Assembly (NCBI GenBank): GCA_035718085.1
Contig: DASTHS010000307.1
Location: forward strand, 1-10,708
Direction of reading: 5' to 3'
Source: DASTHS01 sp035718085
Lineage (GTDB): Bacteria; Actinomycetota; Acidimicrobiia; Acidimicrobiales; Palsa-688
DNA length: 10,708 nt
Position numbers and translations under genes: made by a program. This document shows, one piece after another, positions 5,638 through 10,708 of this stretch. Within the stretch, counting starts at the first letter, position 1. Each line of letters begins with the position of its first letter. The notes beneath the pieces were generated by a model. It had not been told where the DNA came from, did not search any database, and was given only the letters and a program-made list of their open reading frames with translations.

Positions 5638-5657
5638 GCGGCGCGGCCGACGCTCAG
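5634..5657. terminator. Hairpin between convergent genes, containing both stop codons
   Basis: CTGAGCG (5634-5640) and CGCTCAG (5651-5657) form a perfect 7-bp stem with a 10-nt loop. The left arm contains the thiD TGA and the right arm the complement of the other gene's TGA. It may act as a bidirectional terminator, although no T-runs flank it. Confidence 0.4.
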
Positions 5658-6010
5658 GCCCGGGTGTCGGCCCAGATCCACCAGCAGAACACCGCCTGCA
5701 GCGGCAGGCGCCCCCACATCGCCCAGCGCGGCACCCGAGGCCAGCGCTGCGATCGGGCCAGCATGTGCAGGTGGGTGGGGAACACCCCCGCCATCGTCGC
5801 CAACCCGAGCCATCGCCCCACCCGGCGGGTGCGGGGGTGCCACGCCGCGAGCGCGGTGGCCACCTCAGCCACCCCTGATGCGTAGACCAGCGCCCGGGCG
5901 GCCGGCAGCTCGTCGGGCACCAGCGGTTCGTAGACGTGGGGGAGGGCGAAGTGCGCGACACCGGTGGCGAGCAGCCCGCCTCGGGTGAAGAGCCTGGAGG
6001 CAGATGCCAC
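5654..6010 (-). CDS. DoxX-like four-helix membrane protein
   Basis: This 118-aa protein shows four hydrophobic segments: about 13-33 (LLATGVAHFALPHVYEPLV), 40-58 (ALVYASGVAEVATALAAW), 64-84 (WLGLATMAGVFPTHLHML) and 94-114 (WGRLPLQAVFCWWIW). The pattern GVAHF..P..Y..LVP, then SGVAEV, then FPTHLHM resembles small DoxX-family proteins of the bacterial inner membrane, whose biochemical role is poorly known. The GTG at 6010 is chosen because it gives a short N-terminus before helix 1; further upstream the frame runs into the divergent carbamoyltransferase gene. No strong Shine-Dalgarno is seen. The 58-bp gap to the divergent gene must hold both promoters. Confidence 0.75.
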   Translation of the reverse strand: MASASRLFTRGGLLATGVAHFALPHVYEPLVPDELPAARALVYASGVAEVATALAAWHPRTRRVGRWLGLATMAGVFPTHLHMLARSQRWPRVPRWAMWGRLPLQAVFCWWIWADTRA

Positions 6011-6056
6011 GCCCGATCGTCGCACACGGCGGGAGGCCGGCGGCGGGGGCGCTGGG

Positions 6057-6062
6057 TAGGGT
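6057..6062 (+). promoter_or_regulatory. Candidate -10 box of the carbamoyltransferase gene
   Basis: TAGGGT is 6 nt before the GTG at 6069, with no Shine-Dalgarno between, so the message is probably leaderless. The same hexamer and spacing occur before the gene at 8825. Confidence 0.45.
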
Positions 6063-6068
6063 GCCCGG

Positions 6069-7742
6069 GTGCAGGTCGTGCTCGGCGTCAACTGCTTCTC
6101 CCACGACACGGCGGCGGCGCTGCTCGTCGACGGGGCGCTGGTCGCCTTCGTGGAGGAAGAGCGGGTCAACCGCGAGGTGCACACCCGCCGCTTCCCCCAT
6201 CGCGCCATCGACTCGGTGCTGCGCCAGGGCGGCGTCGACATCGGGGACGTCGACATCGTCGCCTTCGCCCACCGGGCCGGCACCGACCTGGCCCGGGGCG
6301 GCCTCGACGCCCTCCGGCGGGGGGCCCCCAAGCGCCTGGCCACCCAGGCCTACGTCGACGCCCGGCTTGCCCGGCGCGAGCGCACCTTCCGCCGCCACTG
6401 GGGCTACACGGGCGAGGTGGTCAACGTCGGTCACCACCTGGCCCACGCCAGCTCCACCTTCTACGCCGGTCCGTTCGACACCGCCGCAGTGCTGACCATG
6501 GACCGGGGCGGCGACTTCCTCTGCACCACCATGAACGCGGGGCGGGGCACCACCCTCGAGGTGCTGCGCCAGGTGCGCAACCCGAACTCCCTCGGCGAGG
6601 TCTACACCGCCGTCACCCGCCACATCGGCTTCCACCCCAACGACGAGGGCAAGGTGATGGGCCTGGCCCCCTACGGGTCGGCGAAGCTCGTCGACGACAT
6701 GCGTGAGCTGATCCGCCTCGAGCCCGATGGCGGCTACCAAGTCGACTACAGCTGGTTCGGCTACCCCCGCGAGGGCGCCCCCGTGTCGAAGAAGTTCGTC
6801 GAGCGCTTCGGCCCGGCCCGCCAGCCGGAGTCCGAGCTCACCGAGCAGGCCAAGGACCTGGCGTACGCGGTGCAGGACCTCATCGAGGAGACGGCCCTGC
6901 ACGTCGCCCGGGGCCTGCGCGCCAAGAGCCCGACCGCCAAGCTGTGCATGGCCGGGGGCCTGGTGCTCAACTCGGTGATGAACGAGCGGATCTACCGCGA
7001 GGCCGGCTTCGACGACGTGTTCATCCAGCCCGCCGCCGGGGACGCCGGCAACGCCCTCGGGGCGGCCCTGTGGGTGTGGCACAACCGGCTGGGCCAGCCC
7101 CGGACGTGGCAGATGGAGCACGCCTACTACGGCGAGTCGTGGTCCGACGCCGACTGCGCGGCGGCGCTGCGGCGGGCCGGCCTGTCGTTCCGGCAGGTGG
7201 CCGACCGGGGGGCGGAGGCCGCCGACCGGCTGGCCGAGGGCAAGGTCGTCGGCTGGTTCCAGGGCCGGGCGGAGGCCGGCCCTCGGGCGCTGGGCGCCCG
7301 GTCGATCCTGGCCGACCCCCGCCGCGACGACATGCGCGACATCGTCAACGCCAAGGTGAAGCGCCGGGAGTGGTTCCGGCCGTTCGCCCCGAGCGTGCTG
7401 CACGAACACGGCCCCGAGTGGTTCGAGGGGTACCACCCGGCCCCGTTCATGCTCACCGTGCTGCCGATCCGGACCGACAAGCGCTCGGTGGTCCCGGCGG
7501 TCACCCACGTCGACGGCACCGGCCGGGTGCAGTCGGTCACCCGGGAGCAGAACGAGGCCTTCCACGACGTGATCAGCAAGTTCAACGATCGCACCGGGGT
7601 GCCCATCGTGCTGAACACCAGCTTCAACCTCCGCGGCGAGCCGATGGTGCACCGACCGTCGGAGGCCATCAACGACTACCTCCGCTCCGAGATGGATTCG
7701 CTGGTGCTCGGCCCGTTCGTGGTCGACAAGGTGGCCCGCTGA
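6069..7742 (+). CDS. NodU/CmcH-family carbamoyltransferase
   Basis: This 557-aa protein has the two-domain build of TobZ-type O-carbamoyltransferases. The N-terminal YrdC/Kae1-like half begins with GVNCFSHDTAAALL (H12, D13) and carries the metal-site motif HHLAH (H122-H126), the strand LTMDRGGD (D145) and AAGDAGNALG (D325). These correspond to the His-x3-His and Asp ligands of the TobZ iron site. The C-terminal half has GRAEAGPRALGARSILADPR, KRREWFRPFAPSVL and LNTSFNLRGEPMV, all typical of the family. Such enzymes make carbamoyl-adenylate from carbamoyl phosphate and ATP and transfer the carbamoyl group to a hydroxyl of a sugar, antibiotic or signal molecule. No glycosyltransferase or polyketide gene is near, so the acceptor is unknown. 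It is followed closely by the patatin gene and may share a message with it. Confidence 0.93.
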   Translation: MQVVLGVNCFSHDTAAALLVDGALVAFVEEERVNREVHTRRFPHRAIDSVLRQGGVDIGDVDIVAFAHRAGTDLARGGLDALRRGAPKRLATQAYVDARLARRERTFRRHWGYTGEVVNVGHHLAHASSTFYAGPFDTAAVLTMDRGGDFLCTTMNAGRGTTLEVLRQVRNPNSLGEVYTAVTRHIGFHPNDEGKVMGLAPYGSAKLVDDMRELIRLEPDGGYQVDYSWFGYPREGAPVSKKFVERFGPARQPESELTEQAKDLAYAVQDLIEETALHVARGLRAKSPTAKLCMAGGLVLNSVMNERIYREAGFDDVFIQPAAGDAGNALGAALWVWHNRLGQPRTWQMEHAYYGESWSDADCAAALRRAGLSFRQVADRGAEAADRLAEGKVVGWFQGRAEAGPRALGARSILADPRRDDMRDIVNAKVKRREWFRPFAPSVLHEHGPEWFEGYHPAPFMLTVLPIRTDKRSVVPAVTHVDGTGRVQSVTREQNEAFHDVISKFNDRTGVPIVLNTSFNLRGEPMVHRPSEAINDYLRSEMDSLVLGPFVVDKVAR

Positions 7743-7750
7743 CCGGGGCG

Positions 7751-8815
7751 GTGGGGCCCGGCGGCCGTGACGTCCCCGAGGGCGGCCCGGCGCCTGGGTC
7801 GGTGGCCGTGGTGCTCGGCGGCGGCGGCCCGGTGGGCTACGCCTTCCACGCCGGCGTGCTGGCGGCGCTCGCCGACGGCGGCTTCGACGCCCGCTCCGCC
7901 GGTCTGCTCGTCGGCACCTCCATCGGTGCGGCCACGGCCGGGCTGCTGCGGGCCGGCATGTCCCCTCACGACCTCTCCGCCCGGGTGGCCCGCACGCAGA
8001 TGTCTGCCGAAGGCGTGGCGCTGCTCGAGCGGGCGGGGGGGTGGCCGACGTTCCCGGCACCCGCCGACGTGGTGGCCGCCCGCTGGGGCCGGCCGGCCTC
8101 CCCGGCGCTGCTCGGCCGCCTGCTGCGGGCGCCCGGGCGCGTGCGGCCCGGCCTGCTGATCGCCGCCCTGGCCAACGCGGGCACCGTCGACGCCGGCCCG
8201 ATCGCCGATGGGCTCGACCGCGCCGCCGGCGGCACCTGGCCGGCGGCCGCCACCTGGGTGTGCGCCGTCGACCTCGACGCCGGGGAGCGCGTCGTCTTCG
8301 GCGCACCGGGTGGCCCGGCCGCCGGGCTGGGCACCGCGGTCGCCGCCTCGTGCGCTGTGCCGTCGTACTTCCGGCCCGTCGAGGTCGGCGGCCGGCGCTT
8401 CGTCGACGGCGGGGTGCACTCACCGGCGAACACCGACCTGGTCGGCGCCCTGGCCGCAGGCCCGACGCGCCCGGCCGCCGTGGTGGTCTCGCTGCCGATG
8501 GGCATCACCGGCCGGCCGGGGCGCTTCGGTGTCGACCTGCCCGGCCGCCACCTCAACACCCGCGGCGCCCGCCGGGGGCTGGCCCCGCTCGTCGCTGCCG
8601 GGGTGCCGGTGGTGCTTGTCGCGCCGACCGCCCGCGAGCTGCGGGTGATGGGCTACGACGCCTTCGACCGCAGCCGCCTCGACGAGGTGGCGCGCCGGGC
8701 CCGCCGCAGCACGACCGAGCGGCTGGCCGAGGGCCGGCGCCGCGGCGATGCCGCCGTCGCCGTGCTCGACGCCGCCGCTGCCGCCCCGGGAGGGGTGCTG
8801 GCCGAGCGGCCGTAG
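7751..8815 (+). CDS. Patatin-like phospholipase / esterase
   Basis: This 354-aa protein has the patatin catalytic set: glycine-rich oxyanion loop GGGGPVGYAFHAGVL (23-37), nucleophile elbow GTSIG with S57, and the catalytic aspartate D219 in VDGGVHSPAN. Patatins use a Ser-Asp dyad to hydrolyse acyl ester bonds in lipids. There is no signal peptide or clear membrane segment, so it is probably cytoplasmic or peripheral. GTG 7751 lies 8 bp after the carbamoyltransferase stop and is taken as start; GTG 7802 (giving VAVVLGGGG as N-terminus) is an equally credible shorter start. Neither has a strong Shine-Dalgarno. The position suggests co-transcription with the carbamoyltransferase; a functional link is not evident. 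Confidence 0.88.
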   Translation: MGPGGRDVPEGGPAPGSVAVVLGGGGPVGYAFHAGVLAALADGGFDARSAGLLVGTSIGAATAGLLRAGMSPHDLSARVARTQMSAEGVALLERAGGWPTFPAPADVVAARWGRPASPALLGRLLRAPGRVRPGLLIAALANAGTVDAGPIADGLDRAAGGTWPAAATWVCAVDLDAGERVVFGAPGGPAAGLGTAVAASCAVPSYFRPVEVGGRRFVDGGVHSPANTDLVGALAAGPTRPAAVVVSLPMGITGRPGRFGVDLPGRHLNTRGARRGLAPLVAAGVPVVLVAPTARELRVMGYDAFDRSRLDEVARRARRSTTERLAEGRRRGDAAVAVLDAAAAAPGGVLAERP

Positions 8816-8818
8816 GGT
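8813..8818 (+). promoter_or_regulatory. Candidate -10 box of the Rv2466c-like gene
   Basis: TAGGGT is 6 nt before the ATG at 8825, the same arrangement as at 6057. Its TAG is also the stop codon of the patatin gene. A GGAG is only 2 nt from the ATG, too close for a normal ribosome binding site. Confidence 0.4.
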
Positions 8819-8824
8819 GGAGCC

Positions 8825-9544
8825 ATGAGCGCCGTCGACTTCTACTTCGACCCCGTGTGCCCCTTCGCCTGGATCACCAGCAAATGGGTGCGCCTGGTCG
8901 CCGAGGAGATCGACCTCGACGTCGGCTGGCGGTTCATCTCGTTGCGGCTGCTCAACAGCGACAAGGATTACGCCACCCACTTCCCGGCCGGCTACGAGGA
9001 GGGCCACACCACCGGCCTGCGGTTGCTGCGCGTCGCCGCCGCCGTGCGGGACCGTCACGGGCCCGACGCGGTGGGCGGCTTCTACGCCGCTGTCGGTGCG
9101 GCCATCTTCGAGTCGGGCCGGGGTGCCCAGGCCCGGGCGCAGGCCGACCTCCCCGCCTTCACCGCCGCCCTGCTCGACGGCCTCGGCCTCGACGCGGCGC
9201 TGGCCGAGGCCCTCGACGACCGGGCCCACGACGACGTGGTGGGCGCGGAGACCGAGCGGGCGCTGACCCTGGCCGGCCGCGATGTCGGCACCCCCATCCT
9301 GCAGTTCGCCCCGCCCGAGGGCACCGCCTTCTTCGGGCCGGTGATCAGCCGGCTGCCCGACCGGGCCGATGCGGTGGCGCTGTGGCACCACGTCGAGGGC
9401 TTGGCCGGCTTCGCTGGCTTCGCCGAGCCCAAGCGCAGCCTGCGTGAGGTGCCGCAGCTGTCCGCCTTCGGCATCGACCCGGGCACGGCCGGCGCCGAGC
9501 ACGACTGGCACCAGGGCCGCCGGCCCGACACCCTCGGCAGCTGA
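8825..9544 (+). CDS. DsbA-fold protein, Rv2466c (mycothiol-dependent reductase) family
   Basis: This 239-aa thioredoxin-fold protein resembles mycobacterial Rv2466c along its length: DFYFDPVCPFAWITSKWV at the N-terminus (C12-P-F-A15), the helical insertion in the middle, the cis-proline loop DVGTP (P157) and AFFGPVISR shortly after. Rv2466c is a cytoplasmic mycothiol-linked oxidoreductase that also activates some nitro-prodrugs. As I recall, Rv2466c has a CPWC site; here the second cysteine is alanine, leaving a single active cysteine. That would allow a monothiol mechanism with mycothiol but not internal disulfide formation. A link to the DsbA-like 2-hydroxychromene-2-carboxylate isomerase branch is possible but less likely. 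No signal peptide is present. Confidence 0.82.
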   Translation: MSAVDFYFDPVCPFAWITSKWVRLVAEEIDLDVGWRFISLRLLNSDKDYATHFPAGYEEGHTTGLRLLRVAAAVRDRHGPDAVGGFYAAVGAAIFESGRGAQARAQADLPAFTAALLDGLGLDAALAEALDDRAHDDVVGAETERALTLAGRDVGTPILQFAPPEGTAFFGPVISRLPDRADAVALWHHVEGLAGFAGFAEPKRSLREVPQLSAFGIDPGTAGAEHDWHQGRRPDTLGS

Positions 9545-9551
9545 GCGGCGC

Positions 9552-9582
9552 CTCCGCCGATCCGGCGGTGGGCCCGGCGGAG
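9552..9582. terminator. GC-rich inverted repeats between the Rv2466c-like gene and hadA-like gene
   Basis: CTCCGCCG (9552-9559) pairs with CGGCGGAG (9575-9582); alternatively CCGCCG (9554-9559) pairs with CGGCGG (9563-9568) around a 3-nt loop. The two stems exclude each other. No T-run follows, so terminator function is uncertain. Confidence 0.3.
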
Positions 9583-9586
9583 CCGA

Positions 9587-9607
9587 CATACTGCACGGTG
9601 GGAGGGA
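9587..9607 (+). promoter_or_regulatory. Candidate -10 box and ribosome binding site of the dehydratase pair
   Basis: CATACT (9587-9592) could be a -10 box. GGAGGGA (9601-9607) is a strong Shine-Dalgarno 6 nt before the ATG at 9614, in contrast to the leaderless-looking genes to the left. No -35 is clear. Confidence 0.45.
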
Positions 9608-9613
9608 AGACCG

Positions 9614-10132
9614 ATGACTGCAGAGAAGTTCCCGGTGGAAGCCGGGCACATCATGATGTTCGCCCGCTCGGTGGGCGACGAGAACCCGGCGTACCACGAC
9701 CCGGGGTCGCCCGAGGCACGCCAGGCGGGCGGGGTGCTGGCCCCCCCGACGTTCGTGCAGGCCAGCGCCCAGTTCGACCCCGACTACCCGCTGCGCCCGA
9801 AGGCGGGCAAGGTGTGGTTCGGGTCTGGGCGCACCCCGAGCGGGCTGACCGAGGCGGCCGCGGGCGAACCCCGCGATGGCGGCGGGGGAGGAGGTGGTGG
9901 CGGCGGCACCGGCCTGCACGCCGAGCAGCACTACACCTACCACCGGCCCCTGGTCGCCGGCGAGGTGCTGACCCCGACGGTGCGGCCGGGCCGGACGTGG
10001 GAGAAGCAGGGCCGCCGCGGCGGGACCCTGCAGTTCTCCGAGAGCATCACCGAGTACCGGGGCGCCGACGGGGAGCTGGTGGTCACCGCCCGCGCCGTCG
10101 GTGTGCGCACCGGTCAGGTGGTGCAGTCGTGA
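9614..10132 (+). CDS. HadA-like MaoC/hot-dog dehydratase subunit (FAS1-like dehydratase domain)
   Basis: This 172-aa protein matches the N-terminal-type MaoC dehydratase fold: FARSVGDENPAYHD (residues 16-29), APPTF (43-47), and the C-terminal TLQFSESITEYR strand region. In mycobacterial HadAB the A-type subunit shapes the acyl pocket while the B-type subunit gives the catalytic Asp and His. Here D22 and H28 are present but spaced as D-x5-H and not the D-x4-H of active hydratases, fitting the non-catalytic role. A run of ten glycines (89-98) sits in the loop before HAEQHYTYHRPL, an insertion that makes it longer than typical HadA. Its stop overlaps the next gene's start as GTGA, implying an equimolar complex. 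Substrate could be a fatty acyl, mycolic-type or degradation intermediate. Confidence 0.85.
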   Translation: MTAEKFPVEAGHIMMFARSVGDENPAYHDPGSPEARQAGGVLAPPTFVQASAQFDPDYPLRPKAGKVWFGSGRTPSGLTEAAAGEPRDGGGGGGGGGGTGLHAEQHYTYHRPLVAGEVLTPTVRPGRTWEKQGRRGGTLQFSESITEYRGADGELVVTARAVGVRTGQVVQS

Positions 10133-10554
10133 GCGGATTGTCGGCATCGGCGGTGGCGGTCGGCGACCGCCACGAGGCGGTGGTCGTCGACGGCCTCACC
10201 CGCACCCAGATCGTGCAGTACGCCGGGGCGTCGGGCGACTACAACCCGCTCCACACCGACGAGGTGTTCGCCACCCAGGCGGCCGGCTACCCGTCGGTGT
10301 TCGCCCACGGCATGCTCACCATGGGCATGACCGGGCGCATGCTCACCGACCTGGTCGGGGCCGGCCGGCTCACCGAGTTCGGCGGCCGGTTCACCTCCCA
10401 GGTGTGGCCGGGCGACACCTTGACCGTGACCGCCGAGGTGACCGCCGTCGGTGACGCCGACGGCGTCCCCACCGCCGACTTCTCGGTGGTCACCACCAAC
10501 CAGCAGGGCGTCGCGGTGTTCACCGGCACGGCGACGGCGCGCCTCGACCCCTGA
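10129..10554 (+). CDS. HadB-like MaoC-family (R)-specific enoyl hydratase / dehydratase subunit
   Basis: This 141-aa hot-dog protein carries the hydratase-2 motif YAGASGDYNPLHTDEVFA with catalytic pair D37 and H42, followed by YPSVFAHGMLTMGM and WPGDTLTVTAEV. This is the catalytic half that, with the preceding HadA-like subunit, would dehydrate (3R)-hydroxyacyl thioesters or hydrate the enoyl form. Length equals that of HadB proteins. GTG 10129 overlaps the upstream TGA by GTGA and gives the expected N-terminus; an earlier start in this frame would run through the hadA-like gene. Whether it serves fatty acid synthesis (acyl-ACP) or steroid/fatty acid catabolism (CoA) cannot be told from the sequence. 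Confidence 0.9.
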   Translation: MSGLSASAVAVGDRHEAVVVDGLTRTQIVQYAGASGDYNPLHTDEVFATQAAGYPSVFAHGMLTMGMTGRMLTDLVGAGRLTEFGGRFTSQVWPGDTLTVTAEVTAVGDADGVPTADFSVVTTNQQGVAVFTGTATARLDP

Positions 10555-10577
10555 GCTCGACGCCGCGGCCGCCGTCG

Positions 10578-10609
10578 GGCTGGCGCCCGCGGCGGCCGCG
10601 GCGCCAGCC
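10578..10609 (+). terminator. Strong hairpin after the dehydratase pair
   Basis: GGCTGGCGCC (10578-10587) pairs perfectly with GGCGCCAGCC (10600-10609). After a one-base bulge the inner GCGG (10589-10592) pairs with CCGC (10596-10599) around a CGG loop. It lies 24 bp after the HadB-like stop. No T-run follows, but stems of this strength at an operon end in high-GC actinobacteria often serve as terminators. Confidence 0.5.
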
Positions 10610-10664
10610 GGTCACGACAGGGGGGGCGCCGGGAGCGGCGGCTCCGGGCCGACGGAGCGCCGGC

Positions 10665-10708
10665 ATGGGCGCCGAGGGCACCTTCCGGGTGCGGGCCACC
10701 TACGCCGG
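10665..10708 (+). CDS. Possible start of a further gene, cut by the window edge
   Basis: An ATG at 10665 is preceded by GGAG with 7-nt spacing and opens a frame MGAEGTFRVRATYAG to the window end. Fifteen codons are too few to recognise a family. It could also be untranslated sequence. Confidence 0.3.
   Translation, partial: MGAEGTFRVRATYA

Noticed and set aside
7428..7433. A third TetR operator at GGTACC inside the carbamoyltransferase gene
   Set aside because: Only a 6-bp palindrome is present, without the second arm at the required spacing, and it is inside coding sequence.
5865..8423. 852-codon open frame on the minus strand
   Set aside because: It lies opposite the carbamoyltransferase and patatin genes, is very rich in Arg, Pro and Gly and shows no domain; long antisense frames are expected at this GC content.
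8041..9447. 468-codon plus-strand frame across the patatin and Rv2466c-like genes
   Set aside because: It is an out-of-frame shadow, Arg/Gly/Pro-rich, and conflicts with catalytic motifs in the real frames.
8420..10147. 575-codon open frame on the minus strand
   Set aside because: It spans three well-supported plus-strand genes in antisense and is of low complexity.
1..10708. CRISPR array, insertion sequence or transposase gene
   Set aside because: No regularly spaced repeats and no transposase or integrase coding region were found in the window.

Overview
The window is high-GC bacterial DNA. Its gene content points to an actinobacterium: a mycothiol-dependent-reductase-like protein (Rv2466c family), an HadA/HadB-like dehydratase pair, a P450 with its own small ferredoxin, and several apparently leaderless promoters with a TAGGNT -10 box. 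A deep-branching group such as Acidimicrobiia is possible, but that is a guess from gene flavour and not shown by the sequence.

Left part (1-2171): probable right end of an integrated element. Two minus-strand genes overlap by 17 bp. The first is a long AbiEi-type antitoxin/regulator (881-1891) and the second an AbiEii-type nucleotidyltransferase (136-897), together a type IV toxin-antitoxin or abortive-infection module. About 240 bp behind the antitoxin promoter lies a 43-bp plus-strand fragment matching the 3' part of a tRNA-Cys gene (anticodon loop, variable loop, T arm, 3' acceptor strand, U73), with no 5' half. This is what remains at the distal end of an element that integrated in a tRNA anticodon loop, so the element should lie to the left and the ancestral chromosome to the right. 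The stretch 1892-2430 has no convincing gene. It holds the antitoxin promoter, the tRNA-Cys fragment, a cluster of nested inverted repeats and the tetR promoter.

Middle (2431-4644): a TetR-family repressor gene, then a 3Fe-4S-type ferredoxin and a cytochrome P450 that overlap by GTGA. One 17-bp imperfect palindrome (TGGTAC-N4-GGGTACC) occurs in both promoters: over the -35/spacer of tetR and, in inverted orientation, over the -10 of the ferredoxin-P450 promoter. This suggests one repressor controlling itself and the P450 pair.

4645-5637: a complete TPP riboswitch, a 14-codon ORF whose Shine-Dalgarno lies inside the aptamer, and thiD (HMP/HMP-P kinase), whose GTG start overlaps the small ORF's stop by GTGA. 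A DoxX-like four-helix membrane protein gene (minus strand) converges on thiD; one hairpin contains both stop codons.

Right part (6069-10708): a NodU/CmcH-type carbamoyltransferase, a patatin-like hydrolase and an Rv2466c-like thioredoxin-fold protein with CPFA instead of CxxC follow on the plus strand. Then come a HadA-like and a HadB-like MaoC dehydratase subunit (GTGA overlap, polyglycine loop in HadA), a strong hairpin, and possibly the first codons of another gene cut by the window edge. The carbamoyltransferase substrate and the P450 substrate cannot be read from the sequence.
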